In this document: positions 50,692 to 58,818 of the stretch, in pieces
Layout of the letters: every line of letters starts with the position of its first letter
Position numbering within the stretch: position 1 is the stretch's first letter
Source of the DNA: Bacteroidales bacterium
Lineage (GTDB): Bacteria; Bacteroidota; Bacteroidia; Bacteroidales; UBA932
Reading direction: 5' to 3'
DNA: 64,000 bases
NCBI GenBank assembly: GCA_017962375.1
Contig: JAGCVJ010000015.1
Location: 62,001 to 126,000 of the forward strand
Made by a program: the position numbers and the translations under genes
Notes under the pieces: model-generated
Told to the model about the DNA's origin: nothing
Seen by the model: only the letters and a program-made list of their open reading frames with translations
Database searches by the model: none

Positions 50692-51786
50692 TTACATGTA
50701 TTCTCCCAATTTGTTCAGTTTCAAGTCTGCCGCAAGAGCCTTTATCTGCTTCTCGTCTCTTGGGCAGATCAGCAGCACGTCGTCTGTGGTTATCACGATA
50801 AAGTTCTTCAGACCTTTTACCACCATCAGCTTGTCTTTTTCCGCAGACACTATAATGCTGTCCTTGACGCCTTCCAGCAGAACTTTGGACGTGTTGACAA
50901 GATTTCCGGCCTTGTCCTTGTCGCCCTGGGCGTAGATGCTTTCCCAGGTTCCCAGATCGCTCCACCCGAAGGAGGCTTCGAACACGCGGCACTTGTCGGT
51001 CTTTTCCATAACTCCGTAGTCTATGGAAATGGCCATGCAGGCCTCGTAGATCTTGTCCACCATCTCCTGCTCCTTTTCCGTGTAATAATGCTCGGCGATG
51101 TCCGAGAAAGATGCAGCGATATCCGGAAGATGGGCTTCAAGCTCTTTCTTTATTGTCTTGATGTTCCACACGAATATTCCCGAGTTCCACAGAAACTCCC
51201 CGCTGCTGAAAAGCACCTTGGCCATCTCGGCATCCGGCTTCTCGGTAAAGGTCTTCACCTGGTAGCAGGCGTGGCCCTTTATGACTTCAGCCTTGGCCTT
51301 GTTGGCCTGAATGTAACCGTACTGGGTTTCAGGACGGGTTGGCTTTATTCCCAAAGTTATAAGGGAGTCTGAAGTGGCGGCATATTCCATCGCCGTTTCA
51401 ATGGTCTCCAGGAAAATGTCTTCGTTGAGGATCAGATGATCAGCAGGAGACACCACCACAGTGGCGTCCGGAGCTTTCTTGAACAGCTTGTAAGTGGCGT
51501 ATGCAATACAAGGAGCCGTATTCCTCTTGTGGTTTTCCAGAAGCACATTTTCTTTAGGGATTTCAGGAACCTGCTCGGCGATCAGGCCTTCATACTGCTT
51601 TGCAGACACTATGAGAATGTTCTCAACCGGAATTATCTTGCTGAAACGGTCTACAGTTGCCTGCAGGAAGGAACGCCCCGTTCCCAATATGTCCAGAAAC
51701 TGCTTAGGATGCGCATTGCGGGACACCGGCCAGAAGCGGCTGCCAACTCCTCCCGCCATTATTATGCAATATTTGTTTGAAACCAT
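50692..51786 (-). CDS. manC: Mannose-1-phosphate guanylyltransferase
   Basis: 364 residues covering only the nucleotidyltransferase domain; there is no C-terminal isomerase domain. Signatures are IIMAGGVGSRFWPVSR, NAHPKQFLDILG, VSPADHLI, FTEKPDAEMA, LWNSGIFVWN and FGWSDLGTW. It makes GDP-mannose for surface glycans. The upstream 42 bp contain only a near-match -7 box (TATCTTGT, minus 51814-51807). Confidence 0.94.
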   Translation of the reverse strand: MVSNKYCIIMAGGVGSRFWPVSRNAHPKQFLDILGTGRSFLQATVDRFSKIIPVENILIVSAKQYEGLIAEQVPEIPKENVLLENHKRNTAPCIAYATYKLFKKAPDATVVVSPADHLILNEDIFLETIETAMEYAATSDSLITLGIKPTRPETQYGYIQANKAKAEVIKGHACYQVKTFTEKPDAEMAKVLFSSGEFLWNSGIFVWNIKTIKKELEAHLPDIAASFSDIAEHYYTEKEQEMVDKIYEACMAISIDYGVMEKTDKCRVFEASFGWSDLGTWESIYAQGDKDKAGNLVNTSKVLLEGVKDSIIVSAEKDKLMVVKGLKNFIVITTDDVLLICPRDEKQIKALAADLKLNKLGEYM

Positions 51787-51828
51787 ATCTTGCTAAAAAG
51801 TTTTACAAGATAATCATTTTCCCCGAAT

Positions 51829-52245
51829 TTACCAATGAGGCCGGAAGGCTTCGGGAGTAAAGGTGAGCGTATGTCCTTGTTCTGACATCTCAATGCCGAT
51901 AACGTCAAAGACCACCTCCTTGTGGCATTTGCTGCTTCTGACAAAGGCATCGGCAGCGTTGGCCAGAAGCTTCTGCTTGTGCGGGAGAATTGTCAGCTCG
52001 GGCGCAACGATTGAACCCTCGGCCCTGGACCTCACTTCTACAATGTGAATGAAAGAACTGTTCTGCAATGGCTCTGCCGCCTTGCCTTCAGATGTAAGCA
52101 GAGGACCCTCTGCAATAATGTCTATCTCCAGATGATTGTGCCTGTAGTTTCTCTCCAGGATCCTCAGGCCGTGGGCTTCAAGCCATCCGGCAGCAATGTC
52201 CTCAGCCCTTCTTCCCTTTTCAACGGTTGTTTCCTCTCTCTTCAT
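51829..52245 (-). CDS. YraN/UPF0102 family endonuclease-like protein
   Basis: 138 residues from ATG 52245; an upstream in-frame start would cross a terminator and promoter. The family core is GRRAEDIAAGWLEAHG, LEIDIIAEG and IHIVEVRSR, the Holliday-junction-resolvase-like nuclease pattern. Between the last two there is a short insert (about 15 residues). Function in cells is unresolved. Confidence 0.87.
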   Translation of the reverse strand: MKREETTVEKGRRAEDIAAGWLEAHGLRILERNYRHNHLEIDIIAEGPLLTSEGKAAEPLQNSSFIHIVEVRSRAEGSIVAPELTILPHKQKLLANAADAFVRSSKCHKEVVFDVIGIEMSEQGHTLTFTPEAFRPHW

Positions 52246-52271
52246 TCCTTTTTCCGTTTGTGTTCCTGCTT

Positions 52272-52279
52272 CAAAAATA
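52272..52279 (-). promoter_or_regulatory. -7 box of yraN
   Basis: TATTTTTG on the minus strand, embedded in the T-rich tail of the terminator at 52310-52285, 26 nt before the ATG at 52245. Confidence 0.55.
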
Positions 52280-52284
52280 ATAAA

Positions 52285-52310
52285 AAAGAGGGTGGTTGCC
52301 CACCCTCTTT
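52285..52310 (-). terminator. Terminator after the biotin carrier gene
   Basis: Perfect 11-bp stem AAAGAGGGTGG / CCACCCTCTTT with a 4-nt loop and six T on the minus strand, 22 nt beyond the stop at 52332. Confidence 0.9.
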
Positions 52311-52331
52311 CAATCGCTGAGAACTGTTTAA

Positions 52332-52751
52332 TCACTTCTTCTTGAAAGTTACCAGAAGGGCGCCCTTAGGGAGAGACTCTCCTTCCTTGGCGTTCACTTC
52401 CTTTATTATGCCTTCCATTGGAGAAGTAACCACGTTCATCATCTTCATTGCCTCGTAGATCATCAGCTTGTCGCCCTTTTTCACCTTCTGGCCCGGCTTT
52501 ACGAATATCTCGATTACCGAACCGGGGATGTGGGACAGCACCTTGCAAGGATCCGGGGCTTTCCAAGGCTTTCTCTCAAGAAACTTCTTGGTCAGGAAAG
52601 TCTTGTATTCCCTGCCTTCCTCCGCTATGCGGAGTTTTTTCTTTGAAGCTTCTGGAATGGAAACCTCTACGGCATCGCTGATTTCACCCAGCGTGTGCAG
52701 TTCCTCGTTTTCCTGAGCCTCAATATTCTGCGCTTTGTTGTTTTCTGCCAT
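52332..52751 (-). CDS. Biotin/lipoyl carrier protein (decarboxylase/carboxylase biotin subunit)
   Basis: 139 residues. The C-terminal half is a biotinyl domain with the biotin site EAMKMMN and the half-turn GEVK-like strand KPGQKVKKGD; the N-terminal half is a charged linker. It carries CO2 on biotin for the acyl-CoA carboxylase/decarboxylase encoded 18 nt upstream (mmdA). A strong terminator follows. Confidence 0.92.
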   Translation of the reverse strand: MAENNKAQNIEAQENEELHTLGEISDAVEVSIPEASKKKLRIAEEGREYKTFLTKKFLERKPWKAPDPCKVLSHIPGSVIEIFVKPGQKVKKGDKLMIYEAMKMMNVVTSPMEGIIKEVNAKEGESLPKGALLVTFKKK

Positions 52752-52769
52752 AGCCGATAGCTTTTACCA

Positions 52770-54317
52770 TTAAAACGGTGGAATGCCGTGCTTTTTCTTA
52801 GGCATGCCGGCGTTCTTGTGCTGTGAAACATCCAGAGACTGCAGAATGAACTGGCGGGTGTCTGCAGGGTTGATTACGGAATCGATATATCCCTTGGACG
52901 CGGCAACGTAAGGGTTGGCGAATTTCTCCTTGTATTCGGCAACCTTCTGTTTGCGCATTGCTTCAGGATCTTCGGCTTCCATTATCTCCTTGCGGAAGAT
53001 GATGTTGGCTGCGCCCTGAGGACCCATAACGGCAATCTCTGCCGTAGGCCATGCAAACACGAAGTCTGCTCTCAGGTGGCGGGAGTTCATGGCAATGTAG
53101 CCTCCGCCGTAAGCCTTTCTCAGTATGACGGTTATCTTAGGAACGGTAGCCTCTGAGTAAGCGTACAGAAGCTTTGCTCCGTGGCGGATCACTCCGGCGT
53201 GTTCCTGGTCAACTCCAGGCAGGTAGCCCGGCATGTCCTCCAGTGTCACGATAGGAATGTTGAAAGCGTCGCAGAAGCGGATGAACCTTGCGGCCTTGTC
53301 TGAAGAGTCGCAGTCCAGAACGCCTGCAAGGTAGAGAGGCTGGTTGGCGATGAAGCCCACTGTGCGGCCTTCTATCCTGCCGTATCCAACTACGATGTTC
53401 TTTGCCCAAAGCTCCTGGATTTCCAGGAATTCAGAGTCGTCTACAAGGGCCTTGATCACGTTTCTGACATCATACGGTTCTGTAGGATCTGCAGGAACCG
53501 TCTTCACGATGTTGTATTTCTTGAGCGGAAGGCCCGGCTTCTTTTCCTGCGGCTGGGCGTTGTTGTTTGCCGGCAGATAAGACAGAAGGTTCTTTATCTG
53601 GGCAAAGCACTCCTCCTCGCTTTCTGCAAAGAAGTGAGCATTTCCTGTAGTCTCGCAATGCACCCTGGCTCCGCCGAGGCTCTCCATGTCTATCTCTTCG
53701 CCGAGAACAGACTTGATTACCTCAGGTCCGGTGATGAACATCTTGGATATCTTGTCCACCACAAACACATAGTCTGTAAGAGCCGGAGAATAAACCGCTC
53801 CGCCGGCGCAAGGGCCGAGGATAACTGAAATCTGCGGTATGACTCCGCTGTTGAGAGTGTTGCGGAAAAAGATCTCGCCGTATCCTGCAAGAGAATTCAC
53901 GCCCTCCTGGATTCTGGCTCCTCCGGAGTCGTTGATTCCGATAAGCGGAATCCTCAGTTTGAGGGCATAGTCCATAATCTTGGTGATCTTGCGGGCGTGC
54001 ATGCTTCCCAGAGAACCGCCGGCAACGGTGAAGTCCTGCGCGTAAACAGCAACCGGCTGGCCGTTGATCTTTCCTGTTCCTATTACCACACCGTCTCCGG
54101 CAAGGTCTTTCTTCTCCATGCCGAACTCGCGGGCATCGTGCTGGATGAACAGGTCGTACTCGTAGAAGGTTCCTTCGTCAAGGAGTTTTCTGATACGCTC
54201 TCTGGCCGGAAGCTTTCCCATTGCTATCTGCTTTGCAATGGCCTTGTCGCCTCCACCCTGAAGAGCATGCTGGGTCCTCTCCTGCAATTCAGTGATTTTT
54301 TTGCTGAGTAAACTCAT
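52770..54317 (-). CDS. mmdA: Methylmalonyl-CoA decarboxylase alpha / propionyl-CoA carboxylase beta subunit
   Basis: 515 residues with two crotonase-like halves. Signatures are AGGSLGSMHARKITKIMDYA, INDSGGARIQEGVNSLAGY, LGPCAGGAVYSPALTDY, LEDMPGYLPGVDQEHAGVI and AYGGGYIAMNSR. It moves the carboxyl group between (methyl)malonyl-CoA and biotin in the succinate-propionate pathway. In Bacteroides an epimerase and a membrane decarboxylase beta subunit usually flank it; neither is here. Downstream is only the biotin carrier. A -7 box is at 54357-54350 (minus). Confidence 0.92.
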   Translation of the reverse strand: MSLLSKKITELQERTQHALQGGGDKAIAKQIAMGKLPARERIRKLLDEGTFYEYDLFIQHDAREFGMEKKDLAGDGVVIGTGKINGQPVAVYAQDFTVAGGSLGSMHARKITKIMDYALKLRIPLIGINDSGGARIQEGVNSLAGYGEIFFRNTLNSGVIPQISVILGPCAGGAVYSPALTDYVFVVDKISKMFITGPEVIKSVLGEEIDMESLGGARVHCETTGNAHFFAESEEECFAQIKNLLSYLPANNNAQPQEKKPGLPLKKYNIVKTVPADPTEPYDVRNVIKALVDDSEFLEIQELWAKNIVVGYGRIEGRTVGFIANQPLYLAGVLDCDSSDKAARFIRFCDAFNIPIVTLEDMPGYLPGVDQEHAGVIRHGAKLLYAYSEATVPKITVILRKAYGGGYIAMNSRHLRADFVFAWPTAEIAVMGPQGAANIIFRKEIMEAEDPEAMRKQKVAEYKEKFANPYVAASKGYIDSVINPADTRQFILQSLDVSQHKNAGMPKKKHGIPPF

Positions 54318-54349
54318 ATCATTAGGTTTTAGTATAGTCCAAATCGGGG

Positions 54350-54357
54350 CAAAGATA
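54350..54357 (-). promoter_or_regulatory. -7 box of the mmdA operon
   Basis: TATCTTTG on the minus strand, 32 nt before the ATG at 54317. Confidence 0.6.
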
Positions 54358-54426
54358 CAAAAATTAAATATTATGCCCTTTGGGGCATTTCCGCAGCAAT
54401 GCCTGCTATTGATTCCATTAAAATCT

Positions 54427-54434
54427 TATCTTTG
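54427..54434 (+). promoter_or_regulatory. -7 box of gcvP
   Basis: TATCTTTG, 61 nt before the gcvP ATG. The leader carries a perfect 6-bp hairpin TGAGGA-TTGTT-TCCTCA (54445-54461). The leader is far too short for a glycine riboswitch. Confidence 0.55.
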
Positions 54435-54495
54435 TAAATTGTGTTGAGGATTGTTTCCTCAGCGATTGGTGAAACTAAAAACTTAAAAGAATTAT

Positions 54496-57354
54496 ATGGC
54501 ATACACATTTGCTCAAAGGCACATCGGGCCGCGCGGCGAAGATATCTCCCAGATGCTTTCCGCACTCGGTGTAAACTCAATGGAAGAACTTGTCAAACAG
54601 ACCGTTCCTGAAAACATCCTGCTCAAGGAAGATTTGAAGATGGATGCTCCTATGACGGAGAACGCCTACCTGGCTCACCTGAAGGAGATGGTTTCAAAGA
54701 ACAAGAATTTCCGCTCTCTGATAGGACAGGGATATTACGGAACCGGAGTGCTTCCGGTTATCATCAGAAACATCTTTGAAAACCCTTGCTGGTACACATC
54801 CTACACTCCATACCAGGCAGAGATTTCTCAAGGAAGGCTGGAGGCTCTGCTGATCTTCCAGACCGTTATCAGCTCCCTGACCGGCTTCTCTCTTTCCAAC
54901 TGCTCCATGCTAGACGACAGCCAGGCAGCGGGAGAGGCTATGAGGGTGATGTTCAACCTCAGAAGCCGTGACGCCCAGAAGGCCGGCAAGAATGTCCTGT
55001 TCGTAGACGACGAGGTTTTCCCTCAGGTCAAGTCCGTAATCCGCACAAGAGCCGAGGGACTTGGAATCAAGGTGGTCTTCGGCGAGTGGGACAAGTGGGA
55101 AATTGATCCTATGTGCTTCGGAGCGCTGGTTCAGTATCCAGCCGCAGACGGAGAGGTCAGAGACTATTCCGCTTTCTGCGCCAAGATGCACGAAGCCGGA
55201 GCAATGGTTACAGCATACTGTGATATCCTCGCCCTGGCAGTGCTGAAAGAACCTGCAGCCTGGGGAGCGGACATCGCAGTCGGAAGCGCCCAGAGATTCG
55301 GACTCCCTATGGGATTCGGCGGCCCTGTGGCAGGATATCTGGCAACCCGTGAAGAATACAAGAGAAGCGTCCCTGGAAGAATCATCGGCGTTACCGTGGA
55401 CCGTCTGGGCAACAAGGCCGTAAGACTCGCCCTGCAGACCCGCGAGCAGCATATCAAGAGAGAGAAGGCAACTTCCAATGTCTGCACCGCCACCGCCCTT
55501 ATGGCAACTATGAGCGGCATGTACGCAGTATATCACGGACCTGAAGGCCTGAAGTCCATTGCCCGCAACGCAGAGCTTTTCGCCCACAGGGTTGCTTCTC
55601 ACCTTAAGGAGGCCGGCTATAAGCTGACCAACGAAGAGTTCTTTGACACTATCGAGATATCAGGCGCAGACCAGGAGGAAATAAGGAAGAAAGCCCTTGC
55701 GGAAGGCCTGAACTTCTTCTACGCAGAGTGCGGCAAGATCAAGATCAGCTTCGACGAGCTAAGCTGCAAGGAAGAGGCTCACAAGATCCTGAAAGTATTT
55801 GGCATAGAGCCTTGCTGCTGCCACGGCCAGGGCGGACATCATCATTGCCCTGCTGAAAGGACTTTCATGAAGAGAGAAACTCCTATCCTTACTCAGAAGG
55901 TGTTCAACTCATACCACAGCGAAACCGCAATGATGCGTTTCATCAAGATGCTGGAAAGGAAAGACATCTCCCTTGCCCATTCAATGATTCCGCTGGGAAG
56001 CTGCACTATGAAGCTCAACGCTGCCGTAGAAATGATGCCTCTCAGCTGGAGCGAACTAACAAACGTTCATCCTCTGGCGCCTAAAGACCAGGTTGAGGGT
56101 TACATGCAGCTCATCGACGAACTGATGAAGGATCTGAACACCATCACCGGCTTTGCCGCCTGCTCGCTCCAGCCTAACTCCGGCGCCGCGGGAGAATATG
56201 CCGGACTTACCACCATCCACCGCTACTTCAAGGCCAACGGCCAGGACAACCGCAATGTTATGATTATCCCTACTTCCGCACACGGAACCAACCCGGCTTC
56301 CGCCGCAATGGCTGGTTTCAACATTGTGCTGGTAGGCTGCGATGAAAACGGCAACATCAACGTGGAAGAGCTTGAGCAGAAGGCCGAGGCCGCAGGAGAA
56401 AACCTGGCCGGACTGATGATCACCTATCCTTCCACCCACGGAGTATTTGAAGTAAAGATCAGGGAAATCGTAGATGCTATCCACAAGTTCGGTGGAAAAG
56501 TCTATATGGACGGAGCCAATATGAACGCCCAGATCGGCCTGACCAATCCTGGCACAATCGGAGCAGACATCTGCCACCTGAATCTCCACAAGTCGTTTGC
56601 AATGCCTCACGGCGGCGGCGGTCCTGGAGTAGGCCCTATCTGCTGCACTGCAGAACTGGCTCCTTACCTGCCTGGCCATCCTGAGGAGAACTGCATCGCG
56701 AGAACTTGCCAGAAAGCAAAGGGCTGCAAGGGTGAAGATGCCGTTTCATCGGCTCTCTACGGAAACCCTCTGCTGCTTCCTATCACCCACGCCTACATCA
56801 AGCTGCTGGGCGCCCAGGGCCTGAAGGAATCCAGCGAGGTTGCCATCCTCAATGCCAACTACATCGCCGAGCAGCTCAAGAACGAGTTCCCTACCGTTTA
56901 TTCCGGAGCTACCGGAAGAGTTGCCCATGAGTGCCTGCTGGACTGCAGAGACTTCATGAAAAAGTACGGCGTTGGCTCTACTGACATTGCCAAGAGACTT
57001 ATGGACTTCGGCTTCCACGCTCCTACCCTCTCCTTCCCTGTTCACGAAACCCTTATGGTTGAGCCTACGGAGAGCGAGCCTAAAGAGGAAATGGACCGTT
57101 TCATAGAGGCTATGAAGACCATCAAGGCCGAGTGCGAAAAGATTGCTTCCGGAGAGTTCGATCCTAAGGACAATCCTGTTGCCAACGCTCCGCATCCTGC
57201 CCACGAGTGCTGCTCAGATGCATGGAGCCACCCTTACTCAAGGGAACTGGCCGCCTATCCTCTGGAGTGGATCAGGGAAAACAAGTTCTGGCCTGCAGTG
57301 TCCAGGGTTGACGACGGCTACGGCGACCGCAACCTTGTCTGCACCTGCCAGTAA
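54496..57354 (+). CDS. gcvP: Glycine dehydrogenase (decarboxylating), P-protein
   Basis: 952 residues, the fused single-chain form. The N-terminal half has RHIGPRGEDISQML, GQGYYGTGVLPVI and YTPYQAEISQGRLEALL. The C-terminal half has SMIPLGSCTMKLNA, the PLP lysine in NLHKSFAMPHGGGGPG, and MVEPTESEPKEEMDRFI. A Cys/His-rich stretch at about 438-450 joins the halves. It decarboxylates glycine in the glycine cleavage system; H and T proteins are not in this window. Confidence 0.97.
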   Translation: MAYTFAQRHIGPRGEDISQMLSALGVNSMEELVKQTVPENILLKEDLKMDAPMTENAYLAHLKEMVSKNKNFRSLIGQGYYGTGVLPVIIRNIFENPCWYTSYTPYQAEISQGRLEALLIFQTVISSLTGFSLSNCSMLDDSQAAGEAMRVMFNLRSRDAQKAGKNVLFVDDEVFPQVKSVIRTRAEGLGIKVVFGEWDKWEIDPMCFGALVQYPAADGEVRDYSAFCAKMHEAGAMVTAYCDILALAVLKEPAAWGADIAVGSAQRFGLPMGFGGPVAGYLATREEYKRSVPGRIIGVTVDRLGNKAVRLALQTREQHIKREKATSNVCTATALMATMSGMYAVYHGPEGLKSIARNAELFAHRVASHLKEAGYKLTNEEFFDTIEISGADQEEIRKKALAEGLNFFYAECGKIKISFDELSCKEEAHKILKVFGIEPCCCHGQGGHHHCPAERTFMKRETPILTQKVFNSYHSETAMMRFIKMLERKDISLAHSMIPLGSCTMKLNAAVEMMPLSWSELTNVHPLAPKDQVEGYMQLIDELMKDLNTITGFAACSLQPNSGAAGEYAGLTTIHRYFKANGQDNRNVMIIPTSAHGTNPASAAMAGFNIVLVGCDENGNINVEELEQKAEAAGENLAGLMITYPSTHGVFEVKIREIVDAIHKFGGKVYMDGANMNAQIGLTNPGTIGADICHLNLHKSFAMPHGGGGPGVGPICCTAELAPYLPGHPEENCIARTCQKAKGCKGEDAVSSALYGNPLLLPITHAYIKLLGAQGLKESSEVAILNANYIAEQLKNEFPTVYSGATGRVAHECLLDCRDFMKKYGVGSTDIAKRLMDFGFHAPTLSFPVHETLMVEPTESEPKEEMDRFIEAMKTIKAECEKIASGEFDPKDNPVANAPHPAHECCSDAWSHPYSRELAAYPLEWIRENKFWPAVSRVDDGYGDRNLVCTCQ

Positions 57355-57374
57355 GGCACGTTATAAACTAGTGA

Positions 57375-57833
57375 TTAGTAATCGTCGCCGCGCTGCTCAG
57401 CCCGGCGGCGATCTTTGTCTTTGATAGACTCTCTCTTGTCGTACTCTTTCTTTCCTTTGGCCAGAGCTATGTTCAGCTTGGCGTAGCCGTTGTCGCTGAT
57501 GAAAAGCCTTGTAGGTACAATTGTCAGGCCCTTCTCCTTTACAGAGCGCTCCAGCTTGTTGAGTTCCTTGCGGGTGAGAAGAAGCTTGCGGTCACGCTTT
57601 GGATCTTTGCGGTTGAAGCTTGCCCAGAAGTATTCAGAGATGTGCATGTTTTTCACATAGAGTTCTCCGCGATTGAACACGCAATAGGTATCAGCCAGCG
57701 ACGCCTTCCCGGCACGGATAGACTTTATCTCCGTTCCGTAAAGGACCACTCCCGCAGTGTAAGTTTCCAGGAACTCATAGTCGAACCCGGCCCTGCGGTT
57801 TTTGATATCTATTTTCGCGCTCTTCTGTTTCAT
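57375..57833 (-). CDS. smpB: SsrA-binding protein SmpB
   Basis: 152 residues. Motifs are [56 protein letters not shown] and the basic C-terminal tail ([19 protein letters not shown]). It delivers tmRNA to stalled ribosomes; ssrA itself is not in the window. A -7 box ends only 5 nt before the ATG. Confidence 0.97.
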   Translation of the reverse strand: MKQKSAKIDIKNRRAGFDYEFLETYTAGVVLYGTEIKSIRAGKASLADTYCVFNRGELYVKNMHISEYFWASFNRKDPKRDRKLLLTRKELNKLERSVKEKGLTIVPTRLFISDNGYAKLNIALAKGKKEYDKRESIKDKDRRRAEQRGDDY

Positions 57834-57838
57834 TAGCG

Positions 57839-57846
57839 CAAATGTA
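57839..57846 (-). promoter_or_regulatory. -7 box abutting the smpB start
   Basis: TACATTTG on the minus strand fits TAnnTTTG and ends 5 nt before the ATG at 57833, predicting a leaderless or nearly leaderless mRNA. Confidence 0.5.
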
Positions 57847-57859
57847 GCACATTAATCGT

Positions 57860-57867
57860 TAATTTTG
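57860..57867 (+). promoter_or_regulatory. -7 box of miaA
   Basis: TAATTTTG ends 11 nt before the ATG at 57879 and diverges from the smpB box 13 bp away. Confidence 0.5.
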
Positions 57868-57878
57868 TATTGTTCAAT

Positions 57879-58814
57879 ATGGAAGACATAGATTTCAAAC
57901 GGGAGTGGACAGACTGCGACATGCTGGTTGTGATGGGGCCAACGGCTTCCGGAAAGACGGCGTTTGCGGTTAAGGTGGCACGGTGGATCAACTCGCTTTG
58001 CAAAGAAGGCTCTTTGCCTTATGACGGATGCCATATCATCAGCGCAGATTCAAGGCAGGTGTATCGCGGAATGGATATCGGAACCGGCAAAGATCTGGCC
58101 GAGTACGGGGAGATTACGTACCATCTTATAGACATCGCTGAGGCGGGAGAGAAATATGACCTGTTCCGCTACAAGAAAGACTTCCAGAAAGTTTACCCGG
58201 AACTCAAGAAGAAAAACATCTTCCCGATACTTTGCGGAGGCAGCGGACTGTACATAGAGGCCGTATGCAAAGACTATGACTTGAAGGAAGTTGCGCCGGA
58301 TCCGGAGCTCAGGAAAGAGCTTGAGCAAAAGAGCATGGAAGAACTTGTTTCCATGCTCACCGACCTGAAGGCAAAGCACGGAACGGAGCCTCACAACAAC
58401 ACGGATTTCGACACCAGGAAAAGAGTCATCCGGGCCATTGAAATAGAAAGGGCATACGACAGCATTCCTCAGCGAGAAGAATCTTTTGAAGGGCCTAAGA
58501 GGGTGCATTATCTGGCGCTGAATCCGGACCGGGAACTCAGGAACCAGAAGATAGACCGCAGGCTGGATGAAAGGCTCAAAAGCGGAATGGTGGATGAGGT
58601 CAAGACCCTGATGGACAAGGGTATAAAGCCGGAAGATTTGATCTACTACGGCCTTGAGTACAAGTTCCTGACTCAATACATCACAGGAGAAATATCATAC
58701 GACTGGATGAAAGAGCATCTGGCAATTGCAATCCATCAGTTTGCAAAACGGCAGATGACCTGGCTCCGCGGTATGGAAAGGAGGGGAATCAAAATAGAAT
58801 GGATAAAAGTCTAA
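57879..58814 (+). CDS. miaA: tRNA dimethylallyltransferase
   Basis: 311 residues from ATG 57879; a TTG three codons earlier is too close to the -7 box. Family signatures are MGPTASGKTAFAVKVARW, ISADSRQVYRGMDIGTGK, GGSGLYIEAV and HQFAKRQMTWLRGM. It adds a dimethylallyl group to A37 of tRNAs that read UNN codons. It is followed 4 nt later by the SGNH hydrolase gene. Confidence 0.96.
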   Translation: MEDIDFKREWTDCDMLVVMGPTASGKTAFAVKVARWINSLCKEGSLPYDGCHIISADSRQVYRGMDIGTGKDLAEYGEITYHLIDIAEAGEKYDLFRYKKDFQKVYPELKKKNIFPILCGGSGLYIEAVCKDYDLKEVAPDPELRKELEQKSMEELVSMLTDLKAKHGTEPHNNTDFDTRKRVIRAIEIERAYDSIPQREESFEGPKRVHYLALNPDRELRNQKIDRRLDERLKSGMVDEVKTLMDKGIKPEDLIYYGLEYKFLTQYITGEISYDWMKEHLAIAIHQFAKRQMTWLRGMERRGIKIEWIKV

Positions 58815-58818
58815 GAAT

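Noticed and set aside
54427-54495. Glycine riboswitch before gcvP
   Set aside because: The leader after the -7 box is only about 55 nt and lacks the aptamer size or tandem structure.
57355-57374. ssrA (tmRNA) next to smpB
   Set aside because: Only 20 nt lie between gcvP and smpB, and no tRNA-like ends were found nearby.
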